The position numbers were made by a program, and so were the translations under genes. Source: Auritidibacter sp. Marseille-P8566 (GTDB lineage Bacteria > Bacteroidota > Bacteroidia > Flavobacteriales > Flavobacteriaceae). Taken from it: DNA of 24,080 bases. The first letter of the stretch is position 1; each line of letters opens with the position of its first letter. This document shows, in pieces, positions 1 to 7,079 of this stretch. The notes beneath the pieces were generated by a model that did no database searches, was not told where the DNA came from, and worked only from the letters and a program-made list of their open reading frames with translations. The DNA lies in NCBI GenBank assembly GCA_943325595.2, contig CALPQA020000002.1, positions 1 through 24,080 of the forward strand, given 5' to 3'.

Positions 1-372
1 CACAATGACAATGCACCTGTAACATTATGGGGAAGTGGCACGCCGATGCGCGAATTCCTATTCGTAGACGATATGGCTGCAGCAGTAGTTTTTGCGTTAG
101 AAAACAAACTTCCTGACTACTTGTACAATGTAGGAACAGGAGAAGACTTAACCATCAAAGAATTGGCTACAACCATTCAAAAAATTGTAGGTCATGAGGG
201 AGAAATTATTTGGGATGCTACCAAACCCGATGGAACCCCAAGAAAATTAATGGATGTTTCCAAAATGCATGCTTTAGGGTGGAAACACCAAGTGAATTTA
301 GAAGAAGGAATTCAGAAAACATACACATGGTTTTTGGAAAACATCAAAGACTTTAAACAAATTACATATTAA
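1..372 (+). CDS. fcl: GDP-L-fucose synthase, C-terminal part (5' end outside window)
   Basis: The reading frame is open from base 1 and ends at TAA 370-372, so about the last 123 residues are present. The protein belongs to the extended SDR epimerase/reductase family. The stretch WGSGTPMREFLFVDDMA is characteristic of GDP-4-keto-6-deoxy-D-mannose 3,5-epimerase/4-reductase (Fcl/WcaG), followed by the usual NVGTGEDLTIKELA region and a C-terminal segment around LGWKHQVNLEEGI. The NADPH-binding Rossmann motif and catalytic Ser-Tyr-Lys lie upstream of the window. Fcl converts the product of Gmd into GDP-L-fucose in the cytoplasm; gmd follows 143 bases downstream, which supports the call. The first in-frame ATG (46) is internal and not the true start. 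Identification is firm; only the N-terminus is unknown. Confidence 0.93.
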   Translation, partial: HNDNAPVTLWGSGTPMREFLFVDDMAAAVVFALENKLPDYLYNVGTGEDLTIKELATTIQKIVGHEGEIIWDATKPDGTPRKLMDVSKMHALGWKHQVNLEEGIQKTYTWFLENIKDFKQITY

Positions 373-423
373 TTAAAGTATAGTAATATATACTAATTTC
401 ATAGGTATCCTTAATCATAACTT

Positions 424-451
424 TTGATTTTGGATTCAATCTCTACTTTTT
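424..451 (+). promoter_or_regulatory. Possible Bacteroidota-type promoter upstream of gmd
   Basis: TTG at 424-426, a 17-base spacer, then TACTTTTT at 444-451. This resembles the flavobacterial pattern TTG-N(17-23)-TAnnTTTG except for the final T instead of G. It lies in the 143-base gap between fcl and gmd. In such AT-rich DNA a match of this quality is expected by chance fairly often, so this is only a candidate. Confidence 0.25.
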
Positions 452-470
452 TTTAATTCTTATTTAACCA

Positions 471-503
471 TTTGCGCATTTGCGCCACAAATCTTTTGTG
501 CCT
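471..503. repeat. Short direct plus inverted repeat in the fcl-gmd gap
   Basis: TTTGCGC occurs at 471-477 and again at 479-485 (period 8). It is followed at once by CACAAA (487-492), a three-base loop, and TTTGTG (496-501), which could form a 6-bp hairpin. The stretch is much richer in GC than the flanks and ends 13 bases before the gmd start. It could be a copy of a dispersed genomic repeat or a transcript structure; function unknown. Confidence 0.45.
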
Positions 504-515
504 TAAAACAACAAC

Positions 516-1640
516 ATGAGTACAACACAAAAAACAGCCTTTATTACTGGTGTAACTGGACAAGACGGAGCCTACTTAAGCGAATTTTTATTAAAAAAAG
601 GATACATTGTTCATGGGTTAAAAAGACGTTCGTCTTTATTCAATACCGATAGAATTGATCATTTGTACCAAGGTCCACATTCAAAAAACCGTAATTTTAT
701 TTTACATTATGGTGACATGACTGACAGTACCAACTTGATCCGATTGATAAAAGAAATTCAGCCAGATGAAATATACAATTTGGCAGCCATGAGCCACGTT
801 GCCGTTTCCTTTGAAACACCTGAATATACAGGAAATGCAGATGGTTTAGGAACATTACGGATTTTAGACGCCGTTCGTTTATTAGGACTAGAAAAAAAGA
901 CCCGAATCTACCAAGCTTCTACATCAGAGTTGTATGGAAAAGTACAAGAAGTACCTCAATCGGAAACCACACCATTTTATCCTCGTTCTCCCTATGCTGT
1001 AGCAAAAATGTACGCCTTTTGGATTACAGTAAACTACCGAGAAGCCTACGGAATGTATGCTTGTAATGGAATTTTGTTCAATCACGAATCGCCAATTCGA
1101 GGTGAGACTTTTGTAACTAGAAAAATTACAAGAGCGACTTCTAAAATTGCCTTAGGATTACAAGATAAATTATACTTAGGAAACCTAGACGCCCGTCGTG
1201 ACTGGGGACATGCTAAAGATTATGTTCGCATGATGTGGATGATTTTGCAAGCAGACGAAGCCGAAGATTGGGTAATAGCAACGGGCACAACAACGCCCGT
1301 TCGTGATTTTGTGCGAATGAGTTTTGCAGAAGTAGGCATCGAATTAGAATTTAAAGGAGAGGGTGTTAATGAAAAAGGATATGTGAAAGCATGTAATAAT
1401 CCAGAATTTCAAATAGAAATAGGAACAGAAGTTTTAGCAGTTGACCCTAAATATTTTAGACCAACCGAAGTTGATTTGCTAATTGGTGACCCAACGAAAG
1501 CGAAAACAAAACTAGGATGGGAATGCAAATACGACTTGGCTGCCTTGGTAAAAGACATGATGCAAAGCGATTTGAAATTGATGCAAAAAGACCAGTACCT
1601 GAAAGACGGTGGTTATACGACTTTGAATTATTTTGAGTAA
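516..1640 (+). CDS. gmd: GDP-mannose 4,6-dehydratase
   Basis: Converts GDP-D-mannose to GDP-4-keto-6-deoxy-D-mannose in the cytoplasm, the first committed step to GDP-L-fucose. The protein has 374 residues, the usual length. The N-terminal NADP-binding motif TGVTGQDG is at residues 11-18 and the RR pair typical of NADP binding follows (37-38). The catalytic residues align by eye with the known E. coli set: Thr136 and Glu138 in STSELYG, Tyr160 in the YAVAK motif, and Lys164. The motif [16 protein letters not shown] is strongly conserved in Gmd. The upstream neighbour is fcl, so both GDP-fucose genes are adjacent, here in the order fcl-gmd. The start is the first ATG after the fcl gap. Base composition is less AT-extreme than in the genes just downstream, as expected for a conserved housekeeping-like gene at the edge of a variable locus. 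Confidence 0.97.
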   Translation: MSTTQKTAFITGVTGQDGAYLSEFLLKKGYIVHGLKRRSSLFNTDRIDHLYQGPHSKNRNFILHYGDMTDSTNLIRLIKEIQPDEIYNLAAMSHVAVSFETPEYTGNADGLGTLRILDAVRLLGLEKKTRIYQASTSELYGKVQEVPQSETTPFYPRSPYAVAKMYAFWITVNYREAYGMYACNGILFNHESPIRGETFVTRKITRATSKIALGLQDKLYLGNLDARRDWGHAKDYVRMMWMILQADEAEDWVIATGTTTPVRDFVRMSFAEVGIELEFKGEGVNEKGYVKACNNPEFQIEIGTEVLAVDPKYFRPTEVDLLIGDPTKAKTKLGWECKYDLAALVKDMMQSDLKLMQKDQYLKDGGYTTLNYFE

Positions 1641-1655
1641 AAAAATTTCTTTATT

Positions 1656-2654
1656 ATGATTAAACCTGGAACGGTACGATTTTTTTTAGCTTCTTTAGTA
1701 GTAATTGTCCACATTACTAGGTTTGTTTTTTTGGGACCTTTAGCGGTTTTTTGTTTTTTCATACTAAGCGGTTATTGGGTTTCAATGATGTATGAAAATA
1801 AATATTCTAAAAAAAAAAATCCAATATTGGTTTTTTATGGAAGTAGAATAATGCGTTTAGCACCTGTTTTTTATCTAGTTAGTATATTAAATTTTATTTT
1901 TATTTATTTTTATAATCCCGAGTCACTTTATTTTTTAACTCATTTAAATGTTAATACAATATTATTTTGGTTTTCTAATGTTTTTTTATTGGGTTATAAT
2001 TATTTCTATTTTCAACCTTTAGGACCAGCATGGTCATTAGATATTGAATTGCAATTTTATCTATTATTGCCATTTTTAATGCTTTTAATGAAAAATAAAA
2101 TTAATAGAGTTTTTTATCTAATATTTAGTTTATCCATTTCTTTGTCACTTTTTATATTTTCACCTGATATTTTTATTTTTAAATCTATTATAAAGTATTT
2201 GGTTTTTTTTACAATAGGAGTTTCTATTTATAAATCTAAAATTAAATTTAATTATGTAACAGAAATGAGTTTCAATTTATTATTTTTTATCGTATTAATG
2301 CTTCATTATGCAATACCTAATTTATATAATCTAATAATGACTAATAATGTATATTATTTTCTATTTAATATTTTTTCATCATTTCTCTTAATACCAATGC
2401 TGACAAATAGTGTTTTAAGAAAAAGTAGTTCAAAAGATATGTTTTTGGGAGGAATGTCTTATGTCTTATATCTAAGTCATTGGATGTTTACAATTCCCTA
2501 TAATTATTATATAAAAGACATTAGTAAAATTGAACGAATACCCTATACTATTTTTTATCTATTGATAACATACCTATTTTCATTTCTAGTTTTTAAATAT
2601 TTTGACACGCCAATTGATTCAATTAGAAGAAAATGGGTGTCAAGTAGAAATTAA
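1656..2654 (+). CDS. Acyltransferase 3 family membrane protein (putative glycan O-acetyltransferase)
   Basis: A 332-residue, very hydrophobic protein with many Phe/Leu/Ile-rich membrane segments over its full length. The N-terminus fits the acyltransferase 3 family: Arg8 and His19 in the first helix (VVIVHI), then FFILSGYWV near residues 33-42, then an Arg-containing loop (GSRIMRLAP) around residue 64-72. GPAWSLDIELQFYLLLP near the middle is another family hallmark. Members transfer acyl groups, often acetyl, from the cytoplasmic side to glycans. The gene starts 15 bases after gmd and is likely cotranscribed. It is much more AT-rich than gmd and carries an 11-A run at 1809-1819 plus T8 runs (1680-1687, 2213-2220). 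The target sugar cannot be read from the sequence. Confidence 0.85.
   Translation: MIKPGTVRFFLASLVVIVHITRFVFLGPLAVFCFFILSGYWVSMMYENKYSKKKNPILVFYGSRIMRLAPVFYLVSILNFIFIYFYNPESLYFLTHLNVNTILFWFSNVFLLGYNYFYFQPLGPAWSLDIELQFYLLLPFLMLLMKNKINRVFYLIFSLSISLSLFIFSPDIFIFKSIIKYLVFFTIGVSIYKSKIKFNYVTEMSFNLLFFIVLMLHYAIPNLYNLIMTNNVYYFLFNIFSSFLLIPMLTNSVLRKSSSKDMFLGGMSYVLYLSHWMFTIPYNYYIKDISKIERIPYTIFYLLITYLFSFLVFKYFDTPIDSIRRKWVSSRN
1809..1819 (+). repeat. A11 homopolymer inside the acyltransferase gene
   Basis: Eleven consecutive A residues encode Lys52-Lys53-Lys54 and the start of Asn55. Slippage by one base would shift the frame about one sixth of the way into the protein. Whether it varies cannot be judged from one sequence. 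Confidence 0.9.
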
Positions 2655-2704
2655 TAAAGAAGGAAGTAAATAAAAAGCATAATAAAAACATTCATTAATA
2701 CTCA

Positions 2705-3997
2705 ATGTATTATAAAATTTTCCAAATCAAGTCCCATCCTAAGTATGATAATTTTGTACAGTGGAGTAAATTAATTTCTATTACGGGTGGGTCGCAAGTT
2801 ACCATTCAAATTATCGGCTTTATTTGTGGAATTTTTATAATTCGAAACTTTACTATTACAGAATATGCTCTTTATACTCTTGCCAATACCATGTTGGGTG
2901 CAATGAATATTCTTGCCGATGGTGGAATTATTTCTGGAGTTATAGCTGAAGGAGGTAAGGTTTGGCAAGACAAAAGCAAACTTGGTTCAGTAATTGTTAC
3001 AGGCTTGAATTTAAGAAAAAAATTTGCTGTTGGGAGTATTTTAATCGCGGGTTCATTATTGATTTATCTATTAATACACAATAATGCCAGTTGGTATTAT
3101 GCTTTGTTGATATTCATATCCTTGATTCCAGTTTTTTATGCGAATCTATCAGATTCAATACTTGAAATAGCACCCAAATTACACCAAGATCTAAAGCCAT
3201 TACAAAAAAATCAATTGTTGGCCAATTTTGGCAGATTGATTTTAACCATTCCTGCTGTTCTCTTTTTACCTTTTACTCCAGTAGCAATATTTGCCGCCGG
3301 GATTCCTCGGATTATTGCTAACATAAAGCTGAAAAAGATTTCCGATAAATTTGCAAGTACAAATCAACATGAGAATAGTGATGTAAAGAAAAATATAATT
3401 CGAATGGTAAAGCGAATTTTGCCAGGAGATATTTATAATATTTTTTCTGTTCAAATTACTGTCTGGATATTATCTGTTGTTGGTTCTGCAAATGCAATTG
3501 CTCAAGTTGGTGCTTTGTTTAGAATAGGAGCTGTTTTAGCCTTATTTAATGTTTTGTTCAATACAATCATAATACCTCGTTTTTCAAGGATGGAGGAGGA
3601 TAAAAAAAAACTAAAAGCGAACATGATCAAAATCCAATTTCTATTATTTGGAATTGGTTTAATAATCGTTTTTTTTACATGGCTATTAAATAGTCAAATA
3701 ATTTGGTTATTAGGTATTAACTATGCCAATTTAGAAAATGAATTAGTACTTGCAATTATCATCTTGTATTTAAATATAGTTGAAAACGTGATTTATACTA
3801 TGTGTAGAGGAAGAGGATGGGTATTAAATCCAATTATTAATATCTCAATCAATATAGTTTCAATTTCAATTTGCGCTTATACTTTGAACATTGGAAGTTT
3901 ATATGGTGTGTTATTTTTAAACATTATTGTATCTGCAATATTAGTAATGATGCATTCTATTTATTCTTTTGTAGTGTTGAATAAATTGGAAAATTAA
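2705..3997 (+). CDS. Polysaccharide flippase (Wzx-like, MATE/MOP superfamily)
   Basis: A 430-residue protein with about a dozen hydrophobic segments spread over the whole length. The N-terminal part (a Gln-rich ITGGSQVTIQIIGFICGI helix, then RNFTITEYALYTLANTM near residues 48-65) is typical of oligosaccharide flippases of the Wzx type, where the repeat unit on undecaprenyl pyrophosphate is moved to the periplasmic face. It is the only flippase-like gene in the window, next to glycosyltransferases and a polymerase candidate, which fits a Wzx/Wzy pathway. The start at 2705 is the first ATG after a 50-base gap; there is no clear ribosome binding site, as usual for this group. An A9 run occurs at 3602-3610. 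Assignment rests on topology and context plus the N-terminal pattern; substrate unknown. Confidence 0.85.
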   Translation: MYYKIFQIKSHPKYDNFVQWSKLISITGGSQVTIQIIGFICGIFIIRNFTITEYALYTLANTMLGAMNILADGGIISGVIAEGGKVWQDKSKLGSVIVTGLNLRKKFAVGSILIAGSLLIYLLIHNNASWYYALLIFISLIPVFYANLSDSILEIAPKLHQDLKPLQKNQLLANFGRLILTIPAVLFLPFTPVAIFAAGIPRIIANIKLKKISDKFASTNQHENSDVKKNIIRMVKRILPGDIYNIFSVQITVWILSVVGSANAIAQVGALFRIGAVLALFNVLFNTIIIPRFSRMEEDKKKLKANMIKIQFLLFGIGLIIVFFTWLLNSQIIWLLGINYANLENELVLAIIILYLNIVENVIYTMCRGRGWVLNPIINISINIVSISICAYTLNIGSLYGVLFLNIIVSAILVMMHSIYSFVVLNKLEN

Positions 3998-4035
3998 TTT
4001 ATCAATCTCAAAGCAAAGCAAATTTTAAATAGGCC

Positions 4036-4629
4036 ATGAGTAAAACAGAATATGAAAAAGATATTGAAAGAAGAAACTTGGCTAAATATTATATCGGCTT
4101 TTTAGCCCGGTTGGAAAAACATTTGAAATGTTCTTATGCACGTTACATAGCAAGAAAAAATGGAGCAACTGTAGGAGTTAATTCAGTATTTTCTATTGCA
4201 TTAGCTAAAAAAGCCAATAGTAATTTAACAATTGGGTCAAATTCATCAATTCAAACAGATTTAATAGACATGCGTGCTAAAGTTACGATTGGAAGTAACG
4301 TAATTATTGGTTCAGGAGTAGAAATAATGACTTGTAGCCATGATATTGATTCACTTGATTGGGTTTTTAAACCTTACGGAATCATTATTGAAGATTACGC
4401 TTGGTTAGCTACAAGAGTTTTTATTTTGCCTTCTTGTAGGAAAATAGGATTTGGTGCTGTTTGTGGGGGTGGTTCTTTAGTAGTGAAAAATGTAGAAGCC
4501 ATGCAGGTTGTTAGTGGAAGTCCTGCCGAATTTATTAAAATGCGAAAACAAGTGCATAGCGATTTAATAGTTCCGTCACTATTAGGGGGTGATTTAATGA
4601 TATATAAAGCTACTTGGAAAAAAAGATAA
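4036..4629 (+). CDS. LbH (hexapeptide-repeat) acyltransferase
   Basis: A 197-residue protein of the left-handed beta-helix acyltransferase superfamily. Hexapeptide-like turns (for example TIGSNSSI, VTIGSNVIIGSGVEI) run through the middle. The conserved histidine region is TCSHDID, near residues 98-104, followed by IIEDYAWLATRVFILPSCRKIGFGAVCGGGSLVVK and the closing SGSPAEFIK, the equivalent of the GNPAK element of WcaF/NodL-type acetyltransferases. It probably acetylates a sugar or nucleotide sugar using acetyl-CoA. An N-terminal segment of about 55 residues precedes the helix. It follows the flippase after 38 bases and precedes two tandem glycosyltransferases. It is one of three LbH acyltransferases in the locus. 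Family call is firm, acceptor unknown. Confidence 0.85.
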   Translation: MSKTEYEKDIERRNLAKYYIGFLARLEKHLKCSYARYIARKNGATVGVNSVFSIALAKKANSNLTIGSNSSIQTDLIDMRAKVTIGSNVIIGSGVEIMTCSHDIDSLDWVFKPYGIIIEDYAWLATRVFILPSCRKIGFGAVCGGGSLVVKNVEAMQVVSGSPAEFIKMRKQVHSDLIVPSLLGGDLMIYKATWKKR

Positions 4630-4676
4630 TAAATTCAGTTTATTTAATAATTTAAAATTAAATACAAAAAATAAAA

Positions 4677-5909
4677 ATGAAAATAAATATTGCGGCTACT
4701 CATCGATTTCATGTGCTGGACTTGGCAAGAGAATTAGAAGAATTGGGTCATGAAGTCAGATTCTACTCTTATGTTCCTACTAAAAGAGCATTGAAATATG
4801 GTTTAAAAAGAGAAAATAGTTTTTCTTTATTTTATGTCATGATACCATTTTTAGCGTTTGTTAAACTATCGGGTAATGCTTCTTGGTCAGTTGGATTGCT
4901 CAATAAAGTATTAGATATTTACTTATCAATTTTCATGAAACCATGTGATGTTTATATTGCCTTAGGTACCGTTTATAAAAATTCATTAAAGACTGCAAAA
5001 AAGAAATTTGATGCAGTAACAATTTTAGAGTGGGGTAGCAAGCATATTGAAGAAGAAAATCGAATTTTGATGACTTCAGATTCAACTCAAAACAAGTCTT
5101 ATTTTACAAAACGCTCTCTACAAGGATATGAATTTGCCGATTATATTGCTGTTGCATCTGATCATGTAATGCAAAGTTTTTTAGATCGTGGGATTCCAAA
5201 AGAAAAATTAATTCAAAATCCTTACGGAGTAGATTTGTCAATGTTCATGCCAACTCATTTAGTTCAAAATCCCTACGATGTAATAATGGTAGGTACGTGG
5301 AGCTATGCCAAAGGTTGTGATCTATTAGCTACTTTTTTCGAGAAATCGAAGTTGAGTTTTTTACATGTGGGAGCGATAGGAGACATTCGCTTCCCAAAAT
5401 TTAAAAACATGACCCATGTTGATCCCGTTGATCAAACCCAATTGACATATTATTATGCTAAAGCAAAGATATTTGTTTTGCCCTCAAGAGCCGAAGGTTT
5501 AGCAATGGTTCAGTCACAAGCTCTGGCAAGCGGTTTGCCAATGGTGTGTTCTAAAGATTCTGGTGGTAGGGATTTAAGAAATTATTTAATTGATAAAAAA
5601 TGGGTCATAGAAATGGAAAATTTAAGTTTAAACGAATTATCCATTTGTATAAATAAAGCATTAGAATTATCAGACAAACAAAAAGGACTTCGATCCTATG
5701 GAGGAGAAAACATTAAAGAGCATCTTACTTGGAAAGCATATGGCAAAAGATACGATGATAATTTAAAGAGGGTGATGAACCTCAGTAAATCGAATTCATT
5801 TCTTCTTAATTTTCACAAAGTGTCAAAAAACGACTTATTGATTTCCTTACTAGCTCTATTTGGAGAAATTGAAATATTCAACTCGGGACTTTTATTCCAA
5901 TTTTTTTAA
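4677..5909 (+). CDS. GT-B glycosyltransferase (GT4-like), upstream tandem copy with extra C-terminal tail
   Basis: A 410-residue glycosyltransferase of GT-B fold. The C-terminal nucleotide-sugar-binding half carries DVIMVGTWSYAKGCDLL near residue 201-217 and LPSRAEGLAMVQSQALASGLP around residues 269-289. The retaining-GT EX7E element reads Glu273 ... Gln281, so the second Glu is Gln; the downstream paralogue has the same change. Residues 1-367 align without gaps to the next gene, at roughly 70-75% identity by eye, showing a tandem duplication. This copy alone continues for about 43 residues of unrelated, partly hydrophobic sequence. It would add a sugar to the lipid-linked repeat unit at the cytoplasmic membrane face; donor and acceptor are unknown. 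Confidence 0.87.
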   Translation: MKINIAATHRFHVLDLARELEELGHEVRFYSYVPTKRALKYGLKRENSFSLFYVMIPFLAFVKLSGNASWSVGLLNKVLDIYLSIFMKPCDVYIALGTVYKNSLKTAKKKFDAVTILEWGSKHIEEENRILMTSDSTQNKSYFTKRSLQGYEFADYIAVASDHVMQSFLDRGIPKEKLIQNPYGVDLSMFMPTHLVQNPYDVIMVGTWSYAKGCDLLATFFEKSKLSFLHVGAIGDIRFPKFKNMTHVDPVDQTQLTYYYAKAKIFVLPSRAEGLAMVQSQALASGLPMVCSKDSGGRDLRNYLIDKKWVIEMENLSLNELSICINKALELSDKQKGLRSYGGENIKEHLTWKAYGKRYDDNLKRVMNLSKSNSFLLNFHKVSKNDLLISLLALFGEIEIFNSGLLFQFF

Positions 5910-5968
5910 GTAATTAATATTTAACCTAACCACCACAATAATTTAAAAAAAACCACCAAAAAATTAGT

Positions 5969-7072
5969 ATGAAAATAAATATTGCCACTTCACACCGATT
6001 TCATTTATTGGATTTAGCAAGAGAGCTAGAAAATCTAGGTCATGAGGTACGTTTCTATTCTTATGTACCTACCAAAAGAGCCATGAAGTATGGATTAAAA
6101 GCGAAAAATAGTTTTTCACTTTTTTATAAAATGTTTCCATTTTTAACACTTTTAAAATTAGTTAAAGAAACCTCATGGACCATACGATTACTAAATAGTG
6201 CCTTAGATACTTACCTTTCTTTATTTATGAAACCATGTGATGTTTACATTGCATTGGGAACCGTTTACAAAGACTCATTAAAGTCAGCCAAAAATAAATT
6301 TAATGCTGTGACCATTTTAGAGTGGGGAAGCAAACATATTGAAAAACAAAATGAAATAATTCTAAGAGAGGAAGCTATATTGAAAGTAGCTTATTTTACA
6401 AACCGCTCTTTGAATGGTTATGAATATGCAGATTACATTTCGGTAGCTTCAAATCATGTAATACAGAGTTTTATTGCAAAAGGTATTAATAAAGAAAAAT
6501 TACTCCAAAATCCTTATGGTGTTGACTTGTCCATGTTTAAGCCAACTCAGTTAGAGCAAAATTCTTACGATGTAATTATGGTGGGTACATGGGGTTTTGT
6601 AAAGGGGTGCGATTTATTGGCCTCATTTTTTGAAACATCTGAATTGAGTTTTTTGCATGTGGGAGCCTTGAGTGATTTGCCTTTTCCAAAACTAAGAAAC
6701 ATGACTCATATTGATCCTGTAGATCAAATCCAATTAACACATTATTATGCTAAAGCAAAGGTGTTTGTATTGCCTTCAAGAGCTGAAGGTTTAGCCATGG
6801 TACAATCACAAGCATTGGCTAGTGGGTTACCGATAGTTTGCTCAAAAGATAGTGGTGGTAGAGATATTCGCGAATTTTTAGATGAAAAAAAATGGATAAT
6901 AGAGATGAAAGAACTATCAATAAACGAACTTTCAAGTTGTATTAATAGTGCTTTAGAGTTAGCGAAAACTCAAACAGGTTTAAGATCTTATGCTGATAAT
7001 GTGATTCTTGATAATCTTTCATGGAAGGCTTATGGCAAAAGATATGATGAAAATTTAAAAAAAATAAATTAG
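5969..7072 (+). CDS. GT-B glycosyltransferase (GT4-like), downstream tandem copy
   Basis: A 367-residue paralogue of the preceding glycosyltransferase, colinear from the first to the last residue. The same features are present: NIATSHRFHLLDLARELE at the N-terminus, DVIMVGTWGFVKGCDLL, and the Glu273/Gln281 version of the EX7E element in SRAEGLAMVQSQALASG. It ends right after the last shared motif (KAYGKRYDENLKKIN), so it probably represents the normal length of the family, while the upstream copy has an extra tail. The central 121-180 segment is the most different between the copies and may reflect different acceptors or donors. It starts 59 bases after the first copy and is followed after 7 bases by the polymerase candidate, so it is very likely in the same transcript. 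Confidence 0.88.
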   Translation: MKINIATSHRFHLLDLARELENLGHEVRFYSYVPTKRAMKYGLKAKNSFSLFYKMFPFLTLLKLVKETSWTIRLLNSALDTYLSLFMKPCDVYIALGTVYKDSLKSAKNKFNAVTILEWGSKHIEKQNEIILREEAILKVAYFTNRSLNGYEYADYISVASNHVIQSFIAKGINKEKLLQNPYGVDLSMFKPTQLEQNSYDVIMVGTWGFVKGCDLLASFFETSELSFLHVGALSDLPFPKLRNMTHIDPVDQIQLTHYYAKAKVFVLPSRAEGLAMVQSQALASGLPIVCSKDSGGRDIREFLDEKKWIIEMKELSINELSSCINSALELAKTQTGLRSYADNVILDNLSWKAYGKRYDENLKKIN

Positions 7073-7079
7073 TTTTAAG

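Larger units (their letters stand above)
4677..7072 (+). repeat. Tandem gene duplication of two glycosyltransferases
   Basis: The coding regions from 4677 and 5969 are diverged direct repeats. Both start with identical 5' bases (ATGAAAATAAATATTGC), and both leaders contain AATAATTTAAAA at a similar distance. The proteins align gap-free over 367 residues. Divergence is highest around residues 121-180 and lowest at the N-terminus and the donor-binding region. Confidence 0.85.
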
